This document shows positions 1 through 8,563 of a stretch of 64,000 bases of DNA, piece after piece; the stretch's first letter is position 1; each line of letters starts with the position of its first letter. The position numbers were made by a program, and so were the translations under genes. Below the pieces are notes generated by a model. The model searched no databases. It was given only the letters and a program-made list of their open reading frames with translations, and was not told the origin of the DNA. The stretch is taken from the NCBI RefSeq assembly GCF_000260115.1, contig NZ_JH651379.1, forward strand, positions 3,312,240 through 3,376,239. The letters are read 5' to 3'. The stretch is from Galbibacter orientalis DSM 19592. GTDB taxonomy: Bacteria; Bacteroidota; Bacteroidia; Flavobacteriales; Flavobacteriaceae.

Positions 1-172
1 TACTTTTTCGGTTTCCCCAAGCGATGGTAGCTGCTAAAAATCCTGAAATTTCTATGTCCTCTTTTTGCTGAAAAGAGTGCGGAACCTGAATAGGGTCGCT
101 TTCAATAAAATCAAGATTATTGTAAAATGATACTTTTTCGTCTAAAAACTCTTTTAATTCGGATTGTTTCAA
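1..172 (-). CDS. TIGR02757 family protein, N-terminal part (cut by window edge)
   Basis: The reverse strand is open from a TTG at 172-170 to the window edge. It encodes about 57 residues beginning (M)KQSELKEFLDEKV and later containing IESDPIQVPH, DIEISGFLAAT and IAWGNRKS. This run is characteristic of the start of the TIGR02757 (DUF2400) family, about 250 residues long and of unknown function, common in Bacteroidetes. An in-frame stop (TAA at 178-176) lies just upstream, so TTG is the only plausible start. The rest of the gene is outside the window. The family call rests on recognition of the N-terminal motif only. Confidence 0.72.
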   Translation of the reverse strand, partial: MKQSELKEFLDEKVSFYNNLDFIESDPIQVPHSFQQKEDIEISGFLAATIAWGNRKS

Positions 173-179
173 AGGTTAT

Positions 180-337
180 ATATATGTTGTAAAGTTGAAA
201 GTTGAAAGTTGAAAGTTGAAAGTATGAAAGTATGTAAAGTTAAAAAGGTAAAGGTGAAGAATATTATGTTTAGAAACTTTGTCCCTTTGCCTCATAAAAA
301 ATTGCTTACTGGATACTGAGCACTGAGCACTGAAACG
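180..337. repeat. Simple-sequence intergenic repeats between the TIGR02757 gene and lolD
   Basis: About 190-240 carries a 10-bp microsatellite (gttgaaa-type units, roughly four copies) that degrades into 'gtatgaaa' units. At about 311-333 there is a short 'actgagc' triplication. The same GTTGAAA-type unit recurs at 19780-19805. No ORF or hairpin was seen. It probably arose by replication slippage. Confidence 0.6.
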
Positions 338-1003
338 CTAATTTCCAACAATATCTCCATCAACCATGGTTAACTTTCTGTCTGCCATATCTGCCAATTC
401 TTCATTATGGGTTACAATAACAAATGTTTGTCCGAATTTATCTCTTAATTCAAAGAAAAGATTATGAAGTCTGTCGGCACTTTCAGAATCTAAATTTCCA
501 CTGGGTTCATCAGCAAAAACAATAGATGGGCTATTTATTAATGCTCTCGCTACTGCTACACGTTGTTGTTCTCCTCCAGATAATTCGTTGGGTTTGTGGT
601 TAACTCTATGAGATAATCCTAAAAATTCCAATAATTCTTTAGCTCTTTTCTCTGTTTCATCTTTTGGAGTATTCTTTATAAATGCAGGAATGCAAACATT
701 CTCGAGCGCTGTAAATTCTGGCAATAATTGATGAAATTGAAAAATGAATCCAATGTGTTCATTTCTAAATTTAGCTAAATCTTTATCATTTAATTTGCTT
801 ACTTCAATACCGTTAATATGTAGCTGTAAATCTTTAGTTTTATCAGGCTTGTCTAGTGTTCCTAAAATTTGTAAAAGGGTAGTTTTACCAGCTCCAGAAG
901 CCCCGACAATAGAAATTATTTCTCCTTTATCTATAGTAGCATTAACGCCTTTTAAAACTTCTAAAGACCCAAATGTTTTACGAATGTTTGTAGCTTTTAT
1001 CAT
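338..1003 (-). CDS. lolD: LolD-like ABC transporter ATP-binding protein
   Basis: A 221-residue ATPase of the LolD/MacB class. It would energise release of lipoproteins from the inner membrane (LolCDE) or a related FtsX-type permease. Walker [10 protein letters not shown] is at residues 34-42, the Q-loop is near 89, the ABC signature LSGGEQQ at 141-147, Walker B IVFADEP at 161-167 and the switch His at 199. The length is typical. The permease partner is not adjacent in this window, so the exact transporter is inferred from the sequence. In Bacteroidetes lolD is often a lone gene like this. It is transcribed on the minus strand with a gap of about 165 bp to the next gene downstream. Confidence 0.85.
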   Translation of the reverse strand: MIKATNIRKTFGSLEVLKGVNATIDKGEIISIVGASGAGKTTLLQILGTLDKPDKTKDLQLHINGIEVSKLNDKDLAKFRNEHIGFIFQFHQLLPEFTALENVCIPAFIKNTPKDETEKRAKELLEFLGLSHRVNHKPNELSGGEQQRVAVARALINSPSIVFADEPSGNLDSESADRLHNLFFELRDKFGQTFVIVTHNEELADMADRKLTMVDGDIVGN

Positions 1004-1140
1004 AAACTTATCTAAAGTTGCTAAGGTACTTATTCAGTATTTAAAACAAAAGTATATGTTTGAATTCATTATATGTTTTAATAAAGAAAATAGTCTATAC
1101 GTATAAAATATTTTAATAAATTACATGAAAAATATTTAAA

Positions 1141-1992
1141 ATGATAAGAGTTTATTTGATGCTATTTTTATTCTCCATAATAAAAGTCAGTTCTCAAGAT
1201 TTAAGTCATGGTAAAGCAATAACATATAATGTTATAGGAAGCTCGTTATTTAGTGGAATAGGGTCGGCTATCAATAAAAAAGAAAATGAAAAGCTAGGAC
1301 ATGCCTTTTTAAAGGGGCTATGGCAAGGAGCTATTGGCGGTACTGTAATATATGGTAGTAAAAACATTATTCAAGGCTATGCCAATACAGGTAGTCCACT
1401 ATATGCTTGGAGCAGTAAGCTTGTTAATGCAGCAGGAACTTCTATAACTGAAAATGCGGCTTCAAATATTGATTTTTGGAAGCGTTGGCACTTAAATATT
1501 GGTTTTACTCGATTTGAGTATCATTTAAACCCTAAGAAGGCTGGAAGATCATTTTATTTTAAAGTAATGCCATATGCTTTAGGAAGAACTATCTACGTTG
1601 CTACTAAAGGAGATTTCGACATTAATACTTCTCTAAAAACAGGAAATTTAGTTTTCTCAACAAATACTTCTCCAGCTAATTATGTAGCTTTTGCATATAC
1701 ATATACAATATTGTATGATAGAACCAAAATAGATGGTGTATATAATAATAAAACAAATGTTATAGCACATGAAATTATTCATGTATATCAAGTAGACGAT
1801 TTTATAACAATCAACTCCTACTTTAACAAACTATATAGTAAAAATACTTTTGTTAATGATAAACTGCTTAATTGGATATATCCTGATATAAATTCATGGA
1901 CATATATAGCAGCATATAATATTACTGGAGATGGTAAAGATGACTATGATAGTAATTATTTTGAACAAGAAGCTATTTTATTTTCCGAATAA
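1141..1992 (+). CDS. Secreted protein with an HExxH metallopeptidase-like motif, function unknown
   Basis: A 283-residue protein with an N-terminal signal peptide (hydrophobic residues about 3-17, likely cleaved after SSQ). A Gly-rich stretch at about 26-80 looks membrane-active or repetitive. The motif HEIIH at residues 210-214, followed by VYQ, matches the zinc-binding HExxH signature, and acidic residues near the C-terminus (FEQEA, about 274) could supply a third ligand. It resembles unclassified Bacteroidetes proteins with a late HExIHxxQ motif. It stands alone with about 150 bp of AT-rich DNA on each side. Codon use is AT-richer than in the neighbours. The peptidase role is inferred from the motif only. 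Confidence 0.6.
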   Translation: MIRVYLMLFLFSIIKVSSQDLSHGKAITYNVIGSSLFSGIGSAINKKENEKLGHAFLKGLWQGAIGGTVIYGSKNIIQGYANTGSPLYAWSSKLVNAAGTSITENAASNIDFWKRWHLNIGFTRFEYHLNPKKAGRSFYFKVMPYALGRTIYVATKGDFDINTSLKTGNLVFSTNTSPANYVAFAYTYTILYDRTKIDGVYNNKTNVIAHEIIHVYQVDDFITINSYFNKLYSKNTFVNDKLLNWIYPDINSWTYIAAYNITGDGKDDYDSNYFEQEAILFSE

Positions 1993-2145
1993 TATTAATA
2001 AAGTCTAATGAATATAGATAGTTTTGTATGAAGTAAAAATAACGATATTTATATATAACTATATTTTCCTAAGGTTCTTTGGTTATTTGATTATATTCAT
2101 AAAAAAAGGGTATTTTTAAGGTTGAAAATATAATAGGATTATTAA

Positions 2146-2742
2146 ATGGCATACAAAACTTTTGAAGAATATAATATAGAAACTACTGAAACTATTCGTA
2201 ATCAGTATGAAAATATTATAAGTGAGATAGGAGAAGATACGGCTAGAGAAGGACTTTTAAAAACTCCTGAAAGAGCTTCTAAAGCGATGCAGTTTTTAAC
2301 GCAAGGCTACCAACAAAATGCTGCTGAAATACTAAAAGGAGCCATGTTTAAAGAGGATTATAATGAAATGGTGATTGTAAAAGACATCGAATTATATTCG
2401 CTCTGCGAACATCATTTATTGCCTTTTTTTGGAAAAGCTCATATTGCTTATATCCCTAATGGCTATATTGTTGGACTAAGTAAATTACCACGTATTGTAG
2501 ATGTATATGCACGGAGGTTACAAGTTCAAGAAAGACTAACACATGATATTTTAGAATGTATTAATAGTACGCTAAAACCACAGGGGGTAGCAGTAGTTAT
2601 AGAAGCATCGCATATGTGTATGATGATGCGTGGTGTACAAAAACAAAATTCTGTTACCACCACTTCTGGATTTAGAGGTCAGTTTGAAAAAATAGAAACG
2701 AGAAACGAATTTCTTAAGCTAATAAGTTCTGATTTAGGATAA
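2146..2742 (+). CDS. folE: GTP cyclohydrolase I
   Basis: A 198-residue enzyme of normal length that converts GTP to 7,8-dihydroneopterin triphosphate, the first step of folate (and pterin) synthesis. The zinc ligands are visible: Cys87 and His90 in [10 protein letters not shown], and Cys158 in SHMCMMMRG. The family segments [17 protein letters not shown] (about 110-126) and TTTSGFRG are intact. It acts as a homodecamer in the cytosol. The gene is alone on the plus strand and is followed by a strong hairpin at 2751-2785. Confidence 0.95.
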   Translation: MAYKTFEEYNIETTETIRNQYENIISEIGEDTAREGLLKTPERASKAMQFLTQGYQQNAAEILKGAMFKEDYNEMVIVKDIELYSLCEHHLLPFFGKAHIAYIPNGYIVGLSKLPRIVDVYARRLQVQERLTHDILECINSTLKPQGVAVVIEASHMCMMMRGVQKQNSVTTTSGFRGQFEKIETRNEFLKLISSDLG

Positions 2743-2750
2743 AGAACATA

Positions 2751-2785
2751 TCTTGACTTTTTCACTCAAACAAAAAAAGTCAAGA
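2751..2785 (+). terminator. Hairpin after folE
   Basis: A perfect 12-bp stem TCTTGACTTTTT / AAAAAGTCAAGA with an 11-nt loop begins 9 bp after the folE stop. It lacks a U-tract on the plus strand, so it may be an attenuator or a weak terminator. It also overlaps the first possible ATG (2785) of the next ORF, which argues for the later start at 2839. Confidence 0.55.
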
Positions 2786-2838
2786 TGAATTCAATATTTT
2801 GGCATTTTTATTGTTCTATAATTATAAAAAATTACCGT

Positions 2839-3138
2839 ATGATTAGTTCTGACGATAATAAATACAAAAAACTTTTTATCGGATTGATATTTGATGCGCT
2901 TGGAATGGTTTCCTATGCAATTCCTGGTATTGGAGAGTTTTCTGATATTATTTGGGCACCAATTTCGGGTTGGTTAATGACGCGTATGTACAAAGGGCGG
3001 ATTGGTCAAGGAGCAGGGGCAATTACTTTTATAGAAGAGTTAGTACCAGGATTAGATATTATTCCAACCTTTACTTTAACTTGGATTTATACCTATGTTA
3101 TAAAAAAAGATAAAGCCACTCAAGTAGTAACTTCGTAA
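2839..3138 (+). CDS. Small conserved membrane protein
   Basis: A protein of 99 residues if started at ATG 2839 (MISSDDNKYKK). An ATG at 2785 in the same frame lies in the folE hairpin and adds an unconvincing N-terminus. Two to three hydrophobic segments are visible: LFIGLIFDALGMVSYAIPG, IIWAPISGWLM and the C-terminal FTLTWIYTYVI. The pattern SYAIPGIGEFSDIIWAP is recognisable from small uncharacterised Bacteroidetes proteins. It is probably an inner-membrane protein; no function is known. It follows folE by about 95 bp and could be cotranscribed. Confidence 0.7.
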   Translation: MISSDDNKYKKLFIGLIFDALGMVSYAIPGIGEFSDIIWAPISGWLMTRMYKGRIGQGAGAITFIEELVPGLDIIPTFTLTWIYTYVIKKDKATQVVTS

Positions 3139-3235
3139 TCTTTTTTGTCTAAAGGAGAGATAAAAAAGTGACGAGAGTAGAGGTGAGGAAAGGATTTCTA
3201 TACTTTTTGCCTATCCATAAAAATCAAGAAAAGTT

Positions 3236-3279
3236 AAAAATAAAAACCCCCGAATTTTTAATATTAAATACTTCGGGGG
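3236..3279 (-). terminator. Rho-independent terminator of the TonB receptor gene
   Basis: An 8-bp G/C stem (CCCCCGAA at 3247-3254 with TTCGGGGG at 3272-3279) is followed on the minus strand by TTTTTATTTTT. It lies about 45 bp beyond the receptor's stop codon. Stem and U-tract orientation fit termination of the minus-strand gene. Confidence 0.85.
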
Positions 3280-3323
3280 CCGTCTATATAGACTTGAGGG
3301 AATTATTTCAAAATAATTTTACT

Positions 3324-5624
3324 TTAAAAAGGAACAGTTACTCCAATATTGATATTTCTTCCGATGTTGTAAATTCCATCAGGTTTTAATCTAGATAGAT
3401 GAGAAACATATTCTTTATCAAATAGATTATTGGCAGATAGTTTAATATTAAAAGGCTGATTGTAAGCTTTGATAGTTGCTCCAAAACCTAGATTTACGAG
3501 GGAATATCCACCAGTTCTAGTTTCGAAATCCCCAACATTATTTTTATTAAATACATTCTGTAGGGTAACAAAAGCATATTTGTTAGAAACTTGCTTTCCG
3601 TCAAACTCAACTCTAAATGTATTTGAAAGTTTATTAGCTGGAATAAGCGGTAAATACACATTGGAGTCGGCTAACTTACCAGTAACCGTTTCAAAACTAC
3701 TTTCTAAATGCAACCAATCTAAAGGATGTGGATGTAAATGAAAACCAATTTCCCCACCATATAAATTACTATCATCTTGTACATATTGATAAACGGGATC
3801 ATCATCAATAAATTGTCCCGTTGGTTGTAAATAGATATAATCGCTTATTGCATTATAAAAACCATTTACAAAGAACTCAATATGTTCATTTCCGTATTCT
3901 AAAGAGAGGTCTGTTTGGAAATTCTGTTCATTTTTTAGAGCTTCATTTCCTATTTCATATCTATTAGCACCACTATGTCCGCCATTGGATGTTAGCTCTG
4001 CCAAATTAGGAGCTCTAAAGCCTGTTGCAAGATTAAGACGTGCTATAATTTTTTGAGCTATGGTAACTCTATATCCTGCAGAAGCATTAAAACTATTAAA
4101 GTTTCTATTGAGTGCTGGGATATAAGATTCACTACCTACATCTCCAGTTTCTTTGGCTTCAATATCTCTGGTATCATAGCGGAGACCTATTTGGATATCG
4201 CTATTTTTCATGTGGTAATGTGTGGTAGCCATAACACCAAAATCTACAGTTGTAGCATCTGGAATTAAAACTTCTTCTCCAGAGTTTTCATTAGTTTGAT
4301 GCATTCCCTGTACTCCAAAAATGGTTTCAAACTTTCCAGTTTCTGGTAAGTGGTAAAGTACATTGTAACTCAAGGTATGAAGTTTCATATTTAAAGCAGC
4401 TTCATCTCCATGTGCATGTTCTTCATGTTCGTCTTCGTGCTCCTCGTGTTCTTCATCTCCATGCTCCTCATGTTCATCTCCATGCTCCTCGTGATGATGT
4501 TCGTCTTCAAATTCTTTACGGTTATTTGCAACATAACCTAAAGTAATATCTAAGCTACTTTTATCAAAAAATAGCGTGCTTTTAGAACTTATAACATGGT
4601 TGTCTATTTCTTGATAAGGAAGTAATGGATCTCGGTCTCTATTTTGCACTCCTATTTCTTCAGGAATTCCTAGATTTGAGCGGTTAAAATTATAACGTAA
4701 TTCGGTTTTAAAATTAGTGTCTTGATACCCAAACCCAGACTTTAAATCATATTCATTAAATCTAGAATTGGTGGTATATGTTCCGTTTCCATCTTGATAA
4801 TCTGCATGTGAGCCATAAGCACCACGAACTAAAAATTTTAATTTATCTCCAGATGTTTTAAAGCCACCATTTGCGGTAACTCCTTCGGTGTTTGTAAAGT
4901 AATTTACGTTTACATCTCCTTCGGTACTATTCTGGACTGCAAATTTTTCAGGATTTAGATAGAGTACACCTCCAAGTGCATCAGATCCATAGAGAAGGGT
5001 AGCAGGGCCTTTTATAACCTCTACACTTTCTATTCCTGCATCATTTACTCCAAGTCCGTGTTCTCCTCCAAATTGCTGATTCTCTAAGCGTACGCCTTGA
5101 GTGTACACCAAAACTCTATTGGAACTCAGTCCGCGAATAACAGGTTTTCCTATTCCAACTCCTGTACTTACGCTTTCTACTCCACTTATATCTGTAATTC
5201 CGTCAGACAAGGTCATGGCTCCTTTGGTTTTGAGCTCCTCCATGCTTTGTCGTTCTACTTTCATTACATTTTCACTTTGCAATTTATGGAAAGGAGTAGA
5301 GACTATAACTTCTTCCATTTCAATTGCAGATGGTGCTATTTGCACATCTAATTTAATAGCTCCGTTTACCGTAACGTCTTTGGAAAAAGTTTTAAATCCT
5401 ATTGAAGATACTACAATTTTATAGGTGCCCTGGGGTAGACTTTCTAATATAAAAGTTCCATCTTCATTAGTACTAGTTCCTTTTTCTAATTGTGGTAGGT
5501 AAATAGTTGCATAGGGAATTTTGTTATTTGTGGTTGCATCTGTAACAGTTCCGCCAATACTATTTTGTGCATTTATAATAGATGTAATACTCAATAAGAG
5601 TATAAACATTAATGTATTTTTCAT
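3324..5624 (-). CDS. TonB-dependent outer-membrane receptor with a His/Glu-rich loop, probably metal uptake
   Basis: A 766-residue outer-membrane receptor. It has a signal peptide (residues 1-19), a CarboxypepD_reg-like beta-sandwich (about 22-108, IGGTVTDATTNNKIPYATI), a plug domain (about 115-225, with VIRGLSSNRVLVY and GPATLLYGSDALGG) and a beta-barrel ending in the typical terminal Phe (VTVPF). Residues about 371-410 form a striking loop made almost wholly of His, Glu, Asp and Gly. Such loops are known in zinc receptors such as ZnuD, so zinc or another divalent metal is the likely cargo. The upstream genes (5901-6227, 6232-6525) run in the same direction, and the small one is also His-rich. 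Substrate is inference; the receptor class is clear. Confidence 0.88.
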   Translation of the reverse strand: MKNTLMFILLLSITSIINAQNSIGGTVTDATTNNKIPYATIYLPQLEKGTSTNEDGTFILESLPQGTYKIVVSSIGFKTFSKDVTVNGAIKLDVQIAPSAIEMEEVIVSTPFHKLQSENVMKVERQSMEELKTKGAMTLSDGITDISGVESVSTGVGIGKPVIRGLSSNRVLVYTQGVRLENQQFGGEHGLGVNDAGIESVEVIKGPATLLYGSDALGGVLYLNPEKFAVQNSTEGDVNVNYFTNTEGVTANGGFKTSGDKLKFLVRGAYGSHADYQDGNGTYTTNSRFNEYDLKSGFGYQDTNFKTELRYNFNRSNLGIPEEIGVQNRDRDPLLPYQEIDNHVISSKSTLFFDKSSLDITLGYVANNRKEFEDEHHHEEHGDEHEEHGDEEHEEHEDEHEEHAHGDEAALNMKLHTLSYNVLYHLPETGKFETIFGVQGMHQTNENSGEEVLIPDATTVDFGVMATTHYHMKNSDIQIGLRYDTRDIEAKETGDVGSESYIPALNRNFNSFNASAGYRVTIAQKIIARLNLATGFRAPNLAELTSNGGHSGANRYEIGNEALKNEQNFQTDLSLEYGNEHIEFFVNGFYNAISDYIYLQPTGQFIDDDPVYQYVQDDSNLYGGEIGFHLHPHPLDWLHLESSFETVTGKLADSNVYLPLIPANKLSNTFRVEFDGKQVSNKYAFVTLQNVFNKNNVGDFETRTGGYSLVNLGFGATIKAYNQPFNIKLSANNLFDKEYVSHLSRLKPDGIYNIGRNINIGVTVPF

Positions 5625-5900
5625 GTATTTGATTTATTCTTTTTCTGAATTCTATTATTAATTAAGCTATAATTAATATGGAAAAATTCTTTATAAATAG
5701 TTCTAATGTGGATTTTTACTCGTTTATCGAGATTTAGTTTTGTAACTCTCCTCTAAAATGAGTTAGTTTTTTTCTTGAACTACCGAATGTAACTCAGTAA
5801 TCTTATCATTTTATAGAAATAAGTAGCAACAGTATCTTCTATGCTGACATTTCTTAAAACGAATATATTTATTTGTAAGTCGAAAAAAACTTAAGATACT
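5625..5900. other. AT-rich intergenic region, TonB receptor leader
   Basis: 276 bp without a convincing ORF, between the 108-residue His-rich gene and the TonB receptor gene, both on the minus strand. No repeat or clear hairpin was recognised. Such a spacing could hold a separate promoter or a metal-responsive site for the receptor, but no operator can be pointed to. Confidence 0.4.
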
Positions 5901-6227
5901 TTATGCAGTTGGCGGACCACGGAGTGAAAAATGAAGAGTTTGATATTCACTTAAATGAAAGTAATGATTAAAATTTTGTTCAGAAGGAAGTGTAAGAATA
6001 GTAAACGTAATTTCCTCTGGGGTGAAATTTATTTGATGAGTATGATGAAACTTAAATAGCTTACATTCAAAATCCGATTGGTGAAAATGTGTTTTTACAT
6101 GCTCATTACACTCAACATGGCTATGAGCTATAAAAAAGTGAGAAAATTTTAGGGCAGAAGGAATCAATATCGCTGAAATTAGCAATAAAGAGAAAAAACC
6201 TACGAGTATGTGTTTTATTTCCTTCAA
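5901..6227 (-). CDS. Small His/Cys-containing secreted or membrane-anchored protein upstream of TonB receptor
   Basis: A 108-residue protein with an N-terminal hydrophobic segment (about 10-32). A short periplasmic domain follows, containing SHVECNEHVKTHFHQ, DFECKLFKFHHTHQ: paired Cys residues spaced among many His. Small proteins with this C...H...CK.F pattern often precede TonB receptors in flavobacteria. I do not know a named function. A periplasmic metal-binding accessory factor of the receptor is plausible because both have His-rich stretches. It starts 4 bp after the upstream DUF6787-like gene, so the two are cotranscribed. Confidence 0.65.
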   Translation of the reverse strand: MKEIKHILVGFFSLLLISAILIPSALKFSHFFIAHSHVECNEHVKTHFHQSDFECKLFKFHHTHQINFTPEEITFTILTLPSEQNFNHYFHLSEYQTLHFSLRGPPTA

Positions 6228-6231
6228 ATGA

Positions 6232-6525
6232 TTAGATTTTTATTCCTAATCGGTTTAACATCTTTTTTTCAAAATTCCAGAAAAAAGCAAATTGTCCGAA
6301 AAGCCACCCAAAGAAAATCAATAATACTTGATAAATAGGGAAGATTAACAAGATTCTAACAATCCAATATAAAATTGGATGAAGCGCATCTGGATGCAAA
6401 CCGATGTACTCGGTAATTGGACCAGCAACTTTAGCAGCAGTAGATCCTGTTATTGCAAATACAATAAAAATGATAGTTAGCTGAAAATTAGAGGTAATAC
6501 CCCAGCGCTTTTTTAATTTTTCCAT
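6232..6525 (-). CDS. DUF6787-like small membrane protein
   Basis: A 97-residue protein with two membrane segments (about 16-33, QLTIIFIVFAITGSTAAKV; about 50-77, ILYWIVRILLIFPIYQVLL) and a conserved C-terminus GQFAFFWNFEKKMLNRLG. This matches the Bacteroidetes family I know as DUF6787. No biochemical function is known. A -7 element TATATTTG (6549-6542 on the minus strand) lies upstream, so this gene probably leads an operon with the 108-residue His-rich gene and possibly the TonB receptor. Confidence 0.72.
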   Translation of the reverse strand: MEKLKKRWGITSNFQLTIIFIVFAITGSTAAKVAGPITEYIGLHPDALHPILYWIVRILLIFPIYQVLLIFFGWLFGQFAFFWNFEKKMLNRLGIKI

Positions 6526-6541
6526 GGATTAATTTTCATTG

Positions 6542-6549
6542 CAAATATA
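6542..6549 (-). promoter_or_regulatory. Bacteroidetes-type -7 element (TATATTTG)
   Basis: TATATTTG on the minus strand, 17 bp upstream of the DUF6787 ATG, matches TAnnTTTG. No clear TTG was found at the -33 spacing. Confidence 0.45.
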
Positions 6550-6651
6550 AATGAATTTCTTAGCTTGAGAAAACATGTGTTAATTTCTCATGAAATTAAA
6601 TATAACAGTATGAGAATTTCTATATTTATCCTTATTAATTAACCATTTTTC

Positions 6652-7872
6652 ATGCAACGAAGAGATTTTATCAGTAAAACTATCTTAGCTTCAGCTACTT
6701 TAGCGGCAGGAACTACCATTGTTTACGGAAAGTATTTGCCGAAGGGATATAAACCATTAATACTTCAAGATCCAGATCCTTTTTCAATGTTTAAAAAAGA
6801 TAAAGAAATGCTGGTATTGAATGACAAGCCATGGAACATAGAATCTAAAGCACATTTGTTGAATGATGACATTACGCCTAATAAAGCTATGTTTATTAGG
6901 AATAATGGGTTACTTCCTGAAAATATTGATGTTGAAAATTGGACGCTTACCATAGATGGAGAATCTGTTTCAAAAACAAAAACCTATACTTTAAACGATT
7001 TAAAAAGTAAGTTTAAACAATATACTTATCAACTCACGTTGGAGTGTGGCGGAAATGGGCGTAAAGAGTTTAATCCGCCTGCAAAAGGAAATCAGTGGGG
7101 ACTAGGGGCAGTGCATTGCGCTGAATGGACTGGAGTTAGATTGCGCGATGTTTTGGAAGATGTAGAAATTAAAGAGGATGCTGTTTATATAGGATATCAT
7201 GCAGCAGACATTCATTTAAGTAGAAGTCCAGATAAAGAACCAATTTCTCGTGGTTGCCCTATGAAAAAAGCTTTGGAGGACGAAACTTTAATAGCTTTTG
7301 AAATGAATGGTGAAGCCATTCCAATAGCACATGGTTATCCTTTGCGTTTGGTTGCTGGTGGTTGGCCAGCGTCGGTTTCTGGTAAGTGGATTAATAGAAT
7401 AAGTATCCGAAATATAGTACACGATGGCACAAAAATGACAGGACAAGCATACCGTGTGCCTTGTAAACCTGTGGCGCCCGGAGAAAAGGTAGCAGATAAA
7501 GACATGTGTATTATAGAATCCATGCCTGTAAAATCGTTAATTACGTATCCTAAAACAGGAGCTATGCTAAAGCTTGGTCAGGAACTATCTTTTAATGGTC
7601 ATGCTTGGGCAGGCGATTTAGAGGTTGCTAAAATGGAGTATTCAATTGATTTTGGTTCCACTTGGCATGAATGTGAAATTACCGCTCCCAAAAATAGACT
7701 TGCTTGGCAACACTTTTCTGCAAAAACCTCCTTTCCAGAGGTTGGTTATTATGAAATATGGGCACGAGCTACCGATAGTAATGGCAAGAGTCAGCCAATG
7801 GTACTTCCAGGTTGGAATCCAAAAGGGTATTTAAATAATGCGTGTCATAGAATAGCAGTAAAGGTAAGTTAG
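6652..7872 (+). CDS. Sulfite-oxidase-like molybdenum enzyme, Tat-exported
   Basis: A 406-residue periplasmic molybdopterin oxidoreductase. It has a twin-arginine signal (QRRDFISKT at residues 2-10, hydrophobic run to about 22). The Mo-co fold has Cys132 in LTLECGGNGR as the expected molybdenum ligand, followed by PVAPGEK and a C-terminal dimerisation domain (about 285-406, Mo-co_dimer type, ending NACHRIAVKV). The family oxidises sulfite to sulfate (SorA, SoxC). The next gene, 1 bp downstream, encodes a haem c protein, the arrangement of SorAB sulfite dehydrogenases, so electrons probably pass to that cytochrome. Sulfite as substrate is inferred from family and neighbour. Confidence 0.88.
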   Translation: MQRRDFISKTILASATLAAGTTIVYGKYLPKGYKPLILQDPDPFSMFKKDKEMLVLNDKPWNIESKAHLLNDDITPNKAMFIRNNGLLPENIDVENWTLTIDGESVSKTKTYTLNDLKSKFKQYTYQLTLECGGNGRKEFNPPAKGNQWGLGAVHCAEWTGVRLRDVLEDVEIKEDAVYIGYHAADIHLSRSPDKEPISRGCPMKKALEDETLIAFEMNGEAIPIAHGYPLRLVAGGWPASVSGKWINRISIRNIVHDGTKMTGQAYRVPCKPVAPGEKVADKDMCIIESMPVKSLITYPKTGAMLKLGQELSFNGHAWAGDLEVAKMEYSIDFGSTWHECEITAPKNRLAWQHFSAKTSFPEVGYYEIWARATDSNGKSQPMVLPGWNPKGYLNNACHRIAVKVS

Positions 7873-7873
7873 T

Positions 7874-8359
7874 ATGGATAAGAAAGAACGTTTTTTACAA
7901 GAAGTAAAAGTTTTATCCAAAAGTTTATCGTTGTTTACAATTGCTTTTTTTGGAATCGGATTTTTTTTGATGTTTTTAGTTCTTTTTCCAGATACCAAAT
8001 TATTCGATAAAAGTCCGAATATAACTACAGAAGAAGTAGTTACTGAATCTCTCGAAGAGAATTCAGAAATAGAAATTAAAGATGGAATTCATACAGAAAC
8101 AGGTTTTATAGCAGCAAACGGACTAGAAGCGGTGATTAATAATTGTACGAATTGCCATTCTGCTAAACTTGTTACTCAAAACCGTATGACCCGAGAAGGG
8201 TGGCTTACTACTATTAGATGGATGCAAAAAACTCAGAACTTATGGGATTTAGGCGACCAAGAGTCGATAATTTTAGATTATTTGGCTAAAAACTACGCAC
8301 CAGAAAATAAAGGTCGCCGTCAAAATTTAACGGTAGAAGAGTGGTATGAGTTGAAGTAA
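7874..8359 (+). CDS. Membrane-anchored monohaem cytochrome c, partner of the sulfite-oxidase-like enzyme
   Basis: A 161-residue protein with one N-terminal membrane anchor (about 17-39, LSLFTIAFFGIGFFLMFLV) and one CxxCH site (CTNCH, residues 91-95). Candidate distal Met ligands are Met105 and Met117. The acidic linker (about 50-70) would hold the haem domain in the periplasm. The ATG begins 1 bp after the stop of the molybdenum-enzyme gene, so translation is coupled. It is the probable electron acceptor, equivalent to SorB. Confidence 0.82.
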   Translation: MDKKERFLQEVKVLSKSLSLFTIAFFGIGFFLMFLVLFPDTKLFDKSPNITTEEVVTESLEENSEIEIKDGIHTETGFIAANGLEAVINNCTNCHSAKLVTQNRMTREGWLTTIRWMQKTQNLWDLGDQESIILDYLAKNYAPENKGRRQNLTVEEWYELK

Positions 8360-8398
8360 AAGTTTAGTTTTTTCACGTTCAAGTTAATGTAAACGTAT

Positions 8399-8494
8399 TT
8401 TTGTAATATTATTTCTTTAAACTATTTATTTTATGATAGTTAATATTTAGTCTTTTTTCTTATAACGAAGAGGTCTCGCATTTATACTCAGATA
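8399..8494 (+). repeat. Partial copy of the TGTCCGATAAAA-type MITE
   Basis: This stretch matches the right half of the elements at 52528, 52961 and 61652 (segments TTATGATAGTTAATATTTAG and GCGAAG-like AACGAAGAGGTCT, then a degraded right end CAGATA where intact copies have CGGACA). The left half is absent. It is a decayed or truncated remnant. Confidence 0.6.
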
Positions 8495-8510
8495 TTAACA
8501 ATAGAGATTA

Positions 8511-8551
8511 AATACTTCCTAACTTTATAAATGTAAAAGTTAGGAAGTATT
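8511..8551. terminator. Hairpin between convergent genes
   Basis: A perfect 16-bp stem (AATACTTCCTAACTTT with its complement) and a 9-nt loop. It lies between the cytochrome gene (plus, ends 8359) and the S9 peptidase gene (minus, ends 8564), so it can serve as a bidirectional terminator. U-tracts are weak on both sides. Confidence 0.7.
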
Positions 8552-8563
8552 ATTTTATTCTAT

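Noticed and set aside
2785-2838. Earlier start for the small membrane protein at 2785
   Set aside because: The ATG lies in the folE hairpin and the 18 extra residues are unlike the conserved N-terminus.
3168-3389. 73-codon plus-strand ORF
   Set aside because: It runs through the TonB-gene terminator hairpin and the 3' end of the receptor gene; no independent support.
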